Positions 1 through 5,420 of a DNA stretch of 7,539 bases are shown here, one piece after another. The notes beneath the pieces are model-generated. The model had not been told where the DNA came from, searched no databases, and was given only the letters and a program-made list of their open reading frames with translations. Each line of letters starts with the position of its first letter. Position 1 is the first letter of the stretch. This stretch comes from UBA5177 sp002413265 (GTDB lineage Bacteria; Chloroflexota; UBA5177), in contig DAIORV010000108.1 of assembly GCA_036752825.1 (NCBI GenBank), forward strand, positions 1-7,539, given 5' to 3'. Made by a program: the position numbers and the translations under genes.

Positions 1-48
1 GGTGGCCGGACCGTCGGCGCCGGCGCTGTCGCCTCGGTCAAGGAGTAA
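1..48 (+). CDS. tuf: Elongation factor Tu, C-terminal end (partial)
   Basis: The first 15 codons read GGRTVGAGAVASVKE and end in TAA. This is the conserved C-terminal tail of EF-Tu domain 3, whose usual form is GGRTVGAGVV plus a short variable end. EF-Tu is the GTPase that brings aminoacyl-tRNA to the ribosomal A site. The rest of the gene lies left of the window. The identification rests on this short but characteristic tail and on the known tuf-rpmG adjacency. The GGAG just before the stop codon probably serves as ribosome binding site for rpmG. Confidence 0.9.
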   Translation, partial: GGRTVGAGAVASVKE

Positions 49-51
49 TCG

Positions 52-222
52 ATGGCCTCAAAGTCGAAGGAAAACCGCTCCCCGGTGACCCTGGCATGCA
101 CCGAGTGCAAGGAGCGGAACTACACGACCTCCAAGAACCGCCGCAACGACCCGGAGCGGCTGGAGTTCACAAAGTTCTGCAAGCGTGAGCGCAAGCATAC
201 GCTGCATCGCGAGACACGATAA
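52..222 (+). CDS. rpmG: 50S ribosomal protein L33, three-cysteine form
   Basis: This 56-residue basic protein of the large ribosomal subunit has the L33 signature: LACTECKERNY at residues 14-24, KNRRNDPERLEF at 28-39 and KHTLHRETR at the end. The first zinc-ribbon knuckle is intact (Cys16 and Cys19). The second keeps only Cys43, in FCKRERKH, where four-Cys homologues have CxxC. It is therefore a zinc-binding-type (C+) L33 with three cysteines, a form I recall from some Firmicutes. The ATG lies 3 nt after the tuf stop, with GGAG overlapping the end of tuf, so the two are probably cotranscribed and translationally coupled. A strong hairpin follows 16 nt after the stop. Confidence 0.93.
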   Translation: MASKSKENRSPVTLACTECKERNYTTSKNRRNDPERLEFTKFCKRERKHTLHRETR

Positions 223-238
223 CGATCAGATCCGGCAT

Positions 239-273
239 GCGGGGAGCGCCCATGGCGCTCCCCGCTACTCTTT
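239..273 (+). terminator. Intrinsic terminator after rpmG
   Basis: A perfect 12-bp GC-rich inverted repeat (239-250 with 254-265, 3-nt loop CAT) is followed by TACTCTTT. The T tract is weak, but the stem is very stable and lies just after rpmG. It probably ends the tuf-rpmG transcript and separates it from the inserted genes downstream. Confidence 0.75.
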
Positions 274-310
274 GAGCTCTGCTTCCACATACAAGACGGT
301 TGGGTAGGCT

Positions 311-838
311 ATGAGCGCTCTAATCTCCATGTTTATCACCCTGGCGGACTTTCTCCGTGGGGTGTTCCTGGGAAGAAAACCGCGCCTTGTGGCGCAGCAT
401 GACGACTGGTTCGACACCGTCCAGCTTCCGGGTTCCAAGGACTATTTTGGCGGGAAGGGAGCGCTCGGGGCGCCGCTTCAGGTTCCCTGTCTGATACAAA
501 ACCGAGGCTCCGGGGCGGCGTTCAACGCGCGCTACTGCGCGTTCGTGCCAAAGGGCGTCGGGGGCGTGCTGAACGACGTCTGGTATACGTCGGGCGAGTT
601 CGAGCTCGGACCGCACTCTGAACCTCTCCAGATCTACCTGCGCCTCTCCAACGAACAGTGGGTACGAGATGTGCTGAGCGATCTGCGGTACGAGGCCGAG
701 GGCATCGTCGAGGGAGCGGTTTGCATGGACGGGCGCAAAAGAGCATACCGTTTTCTCGCGGGCCGCAAACCTCGCGTCTGGAACCTTTCGGACCGACTGA
801 TGCGGGTGCCACGACCGCCCTGGGCTCAGTGGCAATAG
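311..838 (+). CDS. Hypothetical protein, possible membrane-anchored beta-rich domain
   Basis: I do not recognise this 175-residue protein. The N-terminus (residues 1-21) is mostly hydrophobic and could be a membrane anchor or an uncleaved signal segment. The rest is rich in beta-prone stretches. Residues 63-72 (QNRGSGAAFN) resemble the 'N-G-G-A-N' turn seen in some beta-sandwich proteins, and a second strand-like part runs YTSGEFELGP. The C-terminus is basic with RKPR and Trp residues. A start at ATG 311 has only a weak GGTAGG upstream; Met7 is an alternative start. A reading frame on the other strand covers the same stretch, but I prefer this one because of its strand direction, its high GC at third codon positions and its protein-like composition. 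It lies where tRNA-Trp or secE normally follows rpmG. Function is unknown. Confidence 0.6.
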   Translation: MSALISMFITLADFLRGVFLGRKPRLVAQHDDWFDTVQLPGSKDYFGGKGALGAPLQVPCLIQNRGSGAAFNARYCAFVPKGVGGVLNDVWYTSGEFELGPHSEPLQIYLRLSNEQWVRDVLSDLRYEAEGIVEGAVCMDGRKRAYRFLAGRKPRVWNLSDRLMRVPRPPWAQWQ

Positions 839-893
839 GGTCCTGAGAACCCGTTCGCAGGACATTTCCGAGGACTGCTAGACTGCTGACCCA

Positions 894-2186
894 ATGATGT
901 GGAAGTCGCTTCCGGAGACCTGGCAAGTCGATGTGAGAACGGGTCTCGTTTCGCTTAAGACGAAGATGCAGCCCGAGGTCCGGCCCGCAGCCGTGGCGTG
1001 CGCCGTGGCCGCGGCGGTTGGTATGCTGTTGACCGCCATAACCATGTCGGCTGTGACCAAGGGAACCGACTTTTTCTACTACTTCTGTTTTTCCAGGCTG
1101 GTCGCTCTCGGTCATGGCGCCCAAATCTATGACTCTCGCGTGCTTGGCGCATTCCAGAGGCACCTCGCTTCCCCAATTCGTGTGCCGGGAGGGTTCATTC
1201 CCAATGTCTATCCCCCCTTCTTCGCGGTAGCCCTCGCACCTCTGGCGGATCTCCCGTACTCTATCTCGTTTATCTCCTGGCTCCTGCTCAATTGCATTGC
1301 ACTCGGACTGTCGCTGCTGTATCTGGAACGGTATGCGCGGCTCGGTAGAAGGGGCGTTATCCTTTTTCGCGCCGCTGCGCTCGCCTCGCTGCCGGTTGTC
1401 GTGGCCTCGCTGTTGGGGCAGGTGTCCTTCCTCATGCTGGGCCTCCTTTGCATCTCGATGCACGCCTTGCGCACGGACCGGGATCGCATCGCCGGCGTGG
1501 CGCTCGGACTCACGCTGATCAAGCCGCAGTATGCCGTGGCCTTCCTATTGGTCCTGGTGATTCAGCGCCGCTATCACTCGCTCGCTGCCTTTGTTGCCAC
1601 TGCAGCCGTGTTGTTCGTCGGACCGATTTTCGTTCTGGGCTGGTCCATCGACACTTCGTATATCCAAACGTTGGCCCACGCGGCAAGTTGGGGAAGCAGC
1701 GTCGGAGGATTTACACCCAGTGCGAACCGCAGCCTTGTCGGGTTCACCCGACTCCTCTTCCCCGCCCCAATTGCCGCACCGCTGAGCATCGTGCTCGATC
1801 TCATTGCCCTTGGAGTCATGGGCATGGCGGCCGTCAAGAGCCGCAGCATCGAGTTACCGTTTGGGATCGCCGTAGTCGTCACCCTGCTCGTCGGTCAGCA
1901 CGTTCTAATACACGATCTGACGCTACTTCTGATTCCTGCCGCCATCGCCTGGAGGTTCAGAGCCATGGCGCCGAACGGAACTTTGATCCTGGGGGTGATT
2001 CTCTACCTGGCAATCTACGTCGGCTTCAGCACATCGATCACGTGGCACATTCAGGTCCCCACAATTGCGATGGCGGTGCTTGGCGTGTGGCTGTTCCTAA
2101 TCGTGCTGCGAGGATCCAGCAACCATACTCCGGTCGCGGTCACCCAAGTGCCGCCCGGTGGCTCCAACCTTCCCGCTCCGATCTAG
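894..2186 (+). CDS. Glycosyltransferase family 87 (GT-C, DUF2029-like) integral membrane protein
   Basis: This 430-residue protein has about ten hydrophobic membrane segments and the layout of GT87 enzymes, which use polyprenyl-phosphate sugars to glycosylate lipids or glycans outside the membrane (the mycobacterial mannosyltransferase PimE is a member). After the first span comes GTDFFYYF; its Asp59 sits where GT-C enzymes carry their catalytic Asp. Next are an 'lG-IYD' motif (72-80), YPPF (106-109), LLGQVSFL (173-180) and LIKPQYA (208-214). Later come NRSLVGF (278-284) and HVLIHDLTLLLIPA (336-349), all in family order. The tail after residue 406 is polar and Pro-rich. The start is uncertain: 894 has a poorly spaced GAGGA upstream, and Met25 (966) would start nearer the first span. 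No terminator is clear downstream. Substrate is unknown. It has no evident link to the ribosomal genes. Confidence 0.82.
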   Translation: MMWKSLPETWQVDVRTGLVSLKTKMQPEVRPAAVACAVAAAVGMLLTAITMSAVTKGTDFFYYFCFSRLVALGHGAQIYDSRVLGAFQRHLASPIRVPGGFIPNVYPPFFAVALAPLADLPYSISFISWLLLNCIALGLSLLYLERYARLGRRGVILFRAAALASLPVVVASLLGQVSFLMLGLLCISMHALRTDRDRIAGVALGLTLIKPQYAVAFLLVLVIQRRYHSLAAFVATAAVLFVGPIFVLGWSIDTSYIQTLAHAASWGSSVGGFTPSANRSLVGFTRLLFPAPIAAPLSIVLDLIALGVMGMAAVKSRSIELPFGIAVVVTLLVGQHVLIHDLTLLLIPAAIAWRFRAMAPNGTLILGVILYLAIYVGFSTSITWHIQVPTIAMAVLGVWLFLIVLRGSSNHTPVAVTQVPPGGSNLPAPI

Positions 2187-2191
2187 AGCCG

Positions 2192-2221
2192 TTGACTCTT
2201 TCCCGGCGACTCGCCTATACT
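2192..2221 (+). promoter_or_regulatory. Sigma70-type promoter for the tRNA-Trp-secE-nusG-rpl unit
   Basis: A TTGACT -35 box (2192-2197) and a TATACT -10 box (2216-2221) are separated by 18 nt. This is the best vegetative promoter match I found in the window. Transcription would begin near 2228, about 60 nt before the tRNA, and run through secE, nusG, rplK and rplA. Its place directly after the GT87 gene suggests that the translation genes are expressed independently of the insert. Confidence 0.72.
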
Positions 2222-2289
2222 TGGTCGAACCGAGCCCCCTGGGGCCGGTCCTATTATTTATGGGCTGAATTTCGTGATCCCGACGGCAC

Positions 2290-2365
2290 AGGCCCGTAGC
2301 TCAATTGGTAGAGCAGCGGTCTCCAAAACCGCAGGTTGCACGTTCGAGTCGTGTCGGGCCTGCCA
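2290..2365 (+). tRNA. trnW: tRNA-Trp (CCA anticodon)
   Basis: The full cloverleaf can be drawn. The acceptor stem is AGGCCCG (2290-2296) with CGGGCCT (2355-2361). The D stem is GCTC/GAGC with loop AATTGGTA. The anticodon stem is GCGGT/ACCGC with loop CTCCAAA, giving anticodon CCA at 2323-2325. The T arm has loop TTCGAGT. The discriminator is G2362 and the 3' CCA is encoded at 2363-2365. A1 and G73 are as in known bacterial tRNA-Trp. It lies between the promoter and secE, so it must be cut out of a shared transcript. tRNA-Trp beside secE is a known bacterial arrangement. Confidence 0.97.
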
Positions 2366-2429
2366 AACTCCCGGCCGGCGTGGCCCATGTGTGAGCGGAC
2401 CCTTTATCCCTGAGTCGAGGTGAGTCCCC

Positions 2430-2744
2430 GTGGCAAAGTCGACGGCGCCCCCGCCGCAAGATAAGACGTCTCCAGCAAGTCGCTCCCCGCGGCGGTCGGC
2501 TGCGCCCGCAAAAACCGCGGCCACGAGCCGAGCCGATCAAGCATCTCGACGATTGGGCAGCAACTCGATCGGCGACTTCTACCGAGAGTCGATCTCCGAG
2601 CTTCGCAAGGTAACCTGGCCGAACTGGCAGGACGCCTCCAACCTCACCGTCGCGGTCATCGGCATGACGGTGGCAATCGCGGCTTTTCTCGGCCTCGCCG
2701 ATGAGATCCTCAACCTGGCCATCAAGCCCATTCTCGGGCAGTAG
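2430..2744 (+). CDS. secE: Preprotein translocase subunit SecE
   Basis: SecE is the small clamp subunit of the SecYEG export channel in the cytoplasmic membrane. The protein has 104 residues. Residues 1-45 form a basic, Pro/Ala/Ser-rich, probably disordered tail. The conserved amphipathic helix and hinge follow at 50-64 (FYRESISELRKVTWP), then one membrane span at about 72-94. This is the single-span form usual outside Enterobacteria. The start is GTG at 2430, with GAGGTGA 6 nt upstream. It lies 64 nt after tRNA-Trp and 18 nt before nusG, the usual secE-nusG pairing. Confidence 0.96.
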   Translation: MAKSTAPPPQDKTSPASRSPRRSAAPAKTAATSRADQASRRLGSNSIGDFYRESISELRKVTWPNWQDASNLTVAVIGMTVAIAAFLGLADEILNLAIKPILGQ

Positions 2745-2762
2745 ACCGGAGAGACAATCCGT

Positions 2763-3377
2763 ATGGCAGCACTTGCAGACATCCCTGACGCGACGCCCGA
2801 AGAGACTGAAATCGAGGCGCTCGTTGAGCACCCGGATTCGAAGTGGTATGTGATCCACACCTACTCGGGGTATGAGAAGAAGGTCAAGACCAATCTCGAG
2901 CACCGCATCGAATCCATGCAGATGCAGGACAAGATCTACGAGGTGGTCGTCCCCTCGGAGACGACCATCGAAATGAAGAACGGCAAACGGGAGCCAGTCG
3001 AGCGCAAGATGTTCCCTGGTTACGTGCTGGTCAATATGATCGAGCTCAAGGAAGGTGATAAGAGCTCAAACGAGGCGTGGTTCGTGGTCCGGAACACACC
3101 TGGCGTTACCAGCTTCGTAGGCGCCGAGAACAAACCGATTCCGTTGATGGACCGCGAGGTCAAGGCGATCCTCAAGCAGACCGAGGCGGAGGCGCCCAAG
3201 ATCAAGCCGACCTTCACACGGGGCCAGAACGTCCGCATCATCGATGGCCCGTTCTCCGAGTTCATCGGCGTGGTCGACGAGGTCAGCACGGAACGCAACA
3301 AGGTCAAAGTGCTGGTCAGCTTCTTTGGCCGGGAGACTCCGGTTGAGCTGGACTTCCTCCAGGTCGAGAAGCTCTAA
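2763..3377 (+). CDS. nusG: Transcription termination/antitermination factor NusG
   Basis: NusG binds RNA polymerase during elongation and links it to Rho or to the leading ribosome. The protein has 204 residues. An acidic N-terminal extension (1-26) precedes the NGN domain at about 28-138, which has KWYVIHTYSGYEKKVKTNL, the FPGYVLV core (84-90) and NTPGVTSFVG (111-120). The KOW domain covers about 150-204, with FTRGQNVRIIDGPFSEFIG and the final FLQVEKL. No extra domain is inserted. The ATG at 2763 is preceded by GGAGAGA. It lies between secE and rplK in the standard order, with 12 nt before rplK. Confidence 0.97.
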   Translation: MAALADIPDATPEETEIEALVEHPDSKWYVIHTYSGYEKKVKTNLEHRIESMQMQDKIYEVVVPSETTIEMKNGKREPVERKMFPGYVLVNMIELKEGDKSSNEAWFVVRNTPGVTSFVGAENKPIPLMDREVKAILKQTEAEAPKIKPTFTRGQNVRIIDGPFSEFIGVVDEVSTERNKVKVLVSFFGRETPVELDFLQVEKL

Positions 3378-3389
3378 GGAGAAGGGACG

Positions 3390-3809
3390 TTGGCGAAAAA
3401 AATAAAGGCAGTCATCAAGCTGCAGATCGAGGCCGGCAAGGCGACCCCCGCCCCGCCGGTGGGTCCGGCGGTTGCGCCGCACCTGAACGTCATGGAGTTC
3501 GTGAAGCAGTACAACGAACGCACCGCGTCACAGGCAGGCACCGTCATTCCCGTAGAGATCACGGTCTTTGAGGATCGCTCCTTCAACTTCGTTCTTAAGA
3601 CGCCTCCGGCAGCCGATCTGCTGCGCAAGGCGGCGGGCGTGGCGAGTGGCTCGGCGACCCCCAATCGGGCAAAGGTGGGCAGCATCACTCGCGCTCAGTT
3701 GAGGGAGATCGCCCAGACGAAGGCTCCAGATCTCAATGCGACGACGATCGAGGCGGCCGAGAAGATCATCGAGGGAACCGCCCGCAGCATGGGTATTACA
3801 GTCGCGTAG
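3390..3809 (+). CDS. rplK: 50S ribosomal protein L11, with a variant N-terminal loop
   Basis: L11 forms the base of the GTPase-associated stalk with 23S rRNA helices 43/44 and is the target region of thiostrepton. The protein has 139 residues, near the usual length. The N-terminal domain covers about 1-70 and the RNA-binding C-terminal domain about 72-139 (TPPAADLLRKAAG, SITRAQLREIAQTK, EGTARSMGI). The start is TTG at 3390 after AAGGAGAAGGG, where the usual MAKK begins. The loop after PPVGP is unusual: residues 26-35 read AVAPHLNVME where most bacteria have ALGQxGVNIME. It is one residue shorter and lacks the GQ pair. Everything else is canonical, and the DNA reads cleanly through this part. 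Confidence 0.96.
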   Translation: MAKKIKAVIKLQIEAGKATPAPPVGPAVAPHLNVMEFVKQYNERTASQAGTVIPVEITVFEDRSFNFVLKTPPAADLLRKAAGVASGSATPNRAKVGSITRAQLREIAQTKAPDLNATTIEAAEKIIEGTARSMGITVA

Positions 3810-3876
3810 CGAAACACGCTGCGCGCCGGTGTTGGGAGGCCTGTGCCGAGCCGCATCACCAACGAGGAGGGCATAG

Positions 3877-4602
3877 ATGGCACGATCATCTGGAGGGCAC
3901 GGCAAGAAGTATCTTGCGGCCATTGAAAAGGTCGACCCAGATCGCGAATATACGCCACAAGAGGCGGTTTCGCTAGTCAAGGAGGTGTCGATCACGAAGT
4001 TCGACGGAACCGTCGAGCTGCACATGCGTCTCGGCGTGGACCCGCGTCACGCGGACCAGGTGGTTCGCGGCGTCGTCGTTCTGCCGCATGGCACAGGCAA
4101 GCAGCCGCGCATCGTCGCCTTCGCTCAGGGAGATAAGGTCCGAGAGGCCGAAGAGGCGGGAGCCGATGTGGTCGGCGGCGACGACGTGGCCAAGCGCATC
4201 CAGGACGGCTGGACCGATTTCGACGTGGCGGTGGCGACACCCGACATGATGGGTACGGTTGGGAAGCTGGGCCGTGTGCTGGGCCCCCGTGGCCTGATGC
4301 CGAACCCGAAGACGGGCACGGTGACTGCCGACATCGGCAAGGCTATCGAGGAGATCCGCAAGGGTCGCGTGGAGTTCCGGGTGGACCGCACGGGGATCGT
4401 TCACGTCCCCATCGGCAAGGTTTCCTTCGACGAGGAGCAGTTGCTCGAAAACCTGGGCATTATGGTCGACGCGATCATGCGCGCACGTCCCTCGGGAGCT
4501 AAAGGCACCTACCTGAAAACAATTGCCCTGACACCCACCATGGGCCCCGGCCTGAAATTGGAAAACACCGCAACAACAGAACTGCGAGCCGCCGCGTCAT
4601 AA
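3877..4602 (+). CDS. rplA: 50S ribosomal protein L1
   Basis: L1 forms the mobile L1 stalk that helps release deacylated tRNA from the E site, and in many bacteria it also represses its own operon. The protein has 241 residues, slightly longer than usual because of its C-terminus. Hallmarks are YTPQEAVSLVKE (25-36), the central LGRVLGPRGLMPNPKTGTV (131-149) and the late DAIMRARPSGAKGTYLK (198-214) followed by TPTMGPG. Domain I is split around domain II as in the family. The start is ATG 3877 with GAGGAGG a few bases upstream. A 67-nt gap separates it from rplK, and the 275-nt rplJ leader region follows. Confidence 0.97.
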   Translation: MARSSGGHGKKYLAAIEKVDPDREYTPQEAVSLVKEVSITKFDGTVELHMRLGVDPRHADQVVRGVVVLPHGTGKQPRIVAFAQGDKVREAEEAGADVVGGDDVAKRIQDGWTDFDVAVATPDMMGTVGKLGRVLGPRGLMPNPKTGTVTADIGKAIEEIRKGRVEFRVDRTGIVHVPIGKVSFDEEQLLENLGIMVDAIMRARPSGAKGTYLKTIALTPTMGPGLKLENTATTELRAAAS

Positions 4603-4612
4603 CCCAAACCCG

Positions 4613-4640
4613 TGTAGCCGCACTCCTTTAGGGGTGCCCC
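4613..4640 (+). repeat. Hairpin repeat, copy 1
   Basis: This is the first of three near-identical hairpin units around rplJ. It is a 28-nt unit starting TGTAGCCG, with stem GCACTCC (4620-4626) and GGGGTGC (4631-4637) around loop TTTA. It differs from copy 2 by one base in the left arm (T for C), which turns one C-G pair into a U-G pair in RNA and so keeps the fold. GGGGTG here could also pair with CACCCC at 4650-4655, just before copy 2. Confidence 0.8.
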
Positions 4641-4656
4641 GCCGGAGCCCACCCCT

Positions 4657-4684
4657 TGTAGCCGCACCCCTTTAGGGGTGCCCC
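4657..4684 (+). repeat. Hairpin repeat, copy 2
   Basis: This direct repeat of copy 1, 44 bp downstream, matches at 27 of 28 positions. The stem is GCACCCC (4664-4670) and GGGGTGC (4675-4681) with loop TTTA. A separate small hairpin follows directly (CCCCTC 4682-4687 with GAGGGG 4692-4697). No T tract follows, so it does not look like a standard intrinsic terminator. It lies in the leader region upstream of the L10-binding fold. Confidence 0.82.
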
Positions 4685-4701
4685 CTCCACAGAGGGGAAC
4701 G

Positions 4702-4707
4702 TATACT
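4702..4707 (+). promoter_or_regulatory. Possible -10 box for a rplJ-rplL promoter
   Basis: TATACT in a local AT-rich patch matches the -10 consensus well and is the same hexamer as in the promoter at 2216. At 17 nt upstream I see no -35 match, only the right arm of hairpin repeat copy 2. A transcript from here would start near 4714 and still contain the whole L10 leader. Tentative. Confidence 0.35.
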
Positions 4708-4720
4708 AAAACACAACTGA

Positions 4721-4778
4721 ATAGCCCAAGACAGCAGGAGCGGGGATCCGCTTAAAGAATCCTGCCGAGGCAGTTGAA
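4721..4778 (+). promoter_or_regulatory. L10 leader: L10-binding RNA domain upstream of rplJ
   Basis: The stretch matches my memory of the conserved bacterial L10 leader (Rfam 'L10_leader'), with CCAAGACAGCAGGA, a short hairpin, then GCTTAAAGAATCCTGCCGAGG. The outer stem is GCAGGA (4734-4739) with TCCTGC (4760-4765). An apical hairpin GCGG/CCGC (4740-4743, 4748-4751) and the unpaired TTAAAGAA (4752-4759) form a bulged, kink-like region that L10, or the L10-L12 complex, would bind. The 3' part, GCCGAGGC (4764-4771), is complementary to the left arm of the terminator downstream and can act as an antiterminator. Binding of surplus L10 should therefore favour termination. The fold is read by eye; the mechanism is as known for this leader family. 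Confidence 0.88.
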
Positions 4779-4783
4779 CGAAC

Positions 4784-4801
4784 AAACGGATGCTTCCGTT
4801 T
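4784..4801 (+). promoter_or_regulatory. Spacer hairpin inside the L10 leader
   Basis: A 7-bp hairpin, AAACGGA (4784-4790) with TCCGTTT (4795-4801) and loop TGCT, lies between the antiterminator segment and its target. It is compatible with both alternative folds and probably brings the two pairing segments together. Confidence 0.6.
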
Positions 4802-4809
4802 TGCTCTTG

Positions 4810-4840
4810 ACGCCTCGGCCGGTTCCCGAGGCGTTTCGTT
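4810..4840 (+). terminator. Attenuator terminator of the rplJ leader
   Basis: A perfect 9-bp stem, ACGCCTCGG (4810-4818) with CCGAGGCGT (4826-4834) and a 7-nt loop, is followed by TTCGTT. Its left arm, GCCTCGGC (4812-4819), is exactly complementary to GCCGAGGC at 4764-4771, so terminator and antiterminator exclude each other. It ends 37 nt before the rplJ start and would stop transcription when L10 is in excess. Confidence 0.82.
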
Positions 4841-4877
4841 ATGTCCGCTCCTCCAGTCCCCAAGAAAGGAGGAATGA

Positions 4878-5411
4878 ATGCCTACAGAAGCCAAGGCACG
4901 CACCATCGACGAGCTCGAGCAAAAGCTGCGCGAGGCGCGGGGCGCGGTGATGCTCGACTACCGAGGTTTGACCGTGGCCGCGATCACGGCCCTGCGACGA
5001 GCGCTGGACGAGCAGCAGGTCGATTTTGTGGTCGCCAAGAACACCTTGCTCCAAATCGCCGCCGGCCGAGCCGAGGTAGAGGTCGCTCCGGATCTGCTTG
5101 AAGGTCCCACCGCGATCGCCTTCGGGATGGCGGACGAGGTTAGTCCAGCCAGGCTTTTGCGAGACTTCGTGCGACGAAATCGGGTGGTCAGCATCAAGGG
5201 CGGCGTGATCGCCGGTCACTCAATGTCGGCGAGCGAGGTCGAGCGGCTGGCGGATCTTCCGTCCAGAGAGACCCTGCTTGCTCAGCTGCTGGGCGCGCTT
5301 CAGGCGCCGATGGCGCAGACATTGGCCGTGCTGCAGGCGCCGGCTCGTGAGGTCGCGGGGCTCATGCAGGCTCTAGAAGAGAAGAAACAAGCCTCAGGCG
5401 AGGCGGCATGA
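4878..5411 (+). CDS. rplJ: 50S ribosomal protein L10
   Basis: L10 anchors the L7/L12 dimers to the ribosome and is the likely ligand of its own leader RNA. The protein has 177 residues. The N-terminal RNA-binding domain carries DYRGLTV (27-33), VAKNTLL (52-58), LLEGPTAIAF (73-82) and SIKGGVIAG (105-113). The C-terminal long helix that holds L7/L12 dimers runs from about 133 to 170 (ETLLAQLLGALQAP, REVAGLMQALEEKK). The start at 4878 has an ideal AAAGGAGG 5 nt upstream; the overlapping ATG at 4874 is in another frame. The gene lies between the leader and rplL, with hairpin repeats on both sides. Confidence 0.97.
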   Translation: MPTEAKARTIDELEQKLREARGAVMLDYRGLTVAAITALRRALDEQQVDFVVAKNTLLQIAAGRAEVEVAPDLLEGPTAIAFGMADEVSPARLLRDFVRRNRVVSIKGGVIAGHSMSASEVERLADLPSRETLLAQLLGALQAPMAQTLAVLQAPAREVAGLMQALEEKKQASGEAA

Positions 5412-5420
5412 CAAGCTGCT

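Noticed and set aside
840..863. Hairpin GTCCTG/CAGGAC between the hypothetical gene and the GT87 gene as a terminator
   Set aside because: It has only 6 bp with a 12-nt loop and a weak ATTTCC tail, too little to support termination.
320..865. Minus-strand 181-aa frame opposite the hypothetical gene
   Set aside because: Its product is rich in Arg, His and Val and looks like an antisense shadow. The plus-strand frame has the more protein-like composition and fits the gene direction.
522..1463. Long 313-aa minus-strand frame
   Set aside because: It overlaps two plus-strand genes, and its product is low in hydrophobic residues with many Arg, Gly and His, typical of an antisense frame in high-GC DNA.
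2232..2243. GCCCC/GGGGC inverted repeat in the tRNA-Trp leader as a terminator of the GT87 gene
   Set aside because: The loop would be only 2 nt, and it lies downstream of the promoter inside the new transcript.
1448..2299. 283-aa plus-strand frame inside the GT87 gene
   Set aside because: It is out of frame with the GT87 protein, has an Arg/His/Pro-rich composition and no family motifs, and runs into the tRNA.
2258..2524. Minus-strand frame whose product includes RHDSNVQPAVLETAALPIELRA
   Set aside because: This is the familiar spurious translation of the antisense strand of a tRNA gene. It lies exactly over tRNA-Trp and runs into secE.
4613..4684. The two tandem hairpin repeats as a CRISPR array
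   Set aside because: There are only two units with a 16-nt spacer, a palindromic core and a third copy elsewhere. There are no cas genes, and repeat and spacer sizes do not fit.
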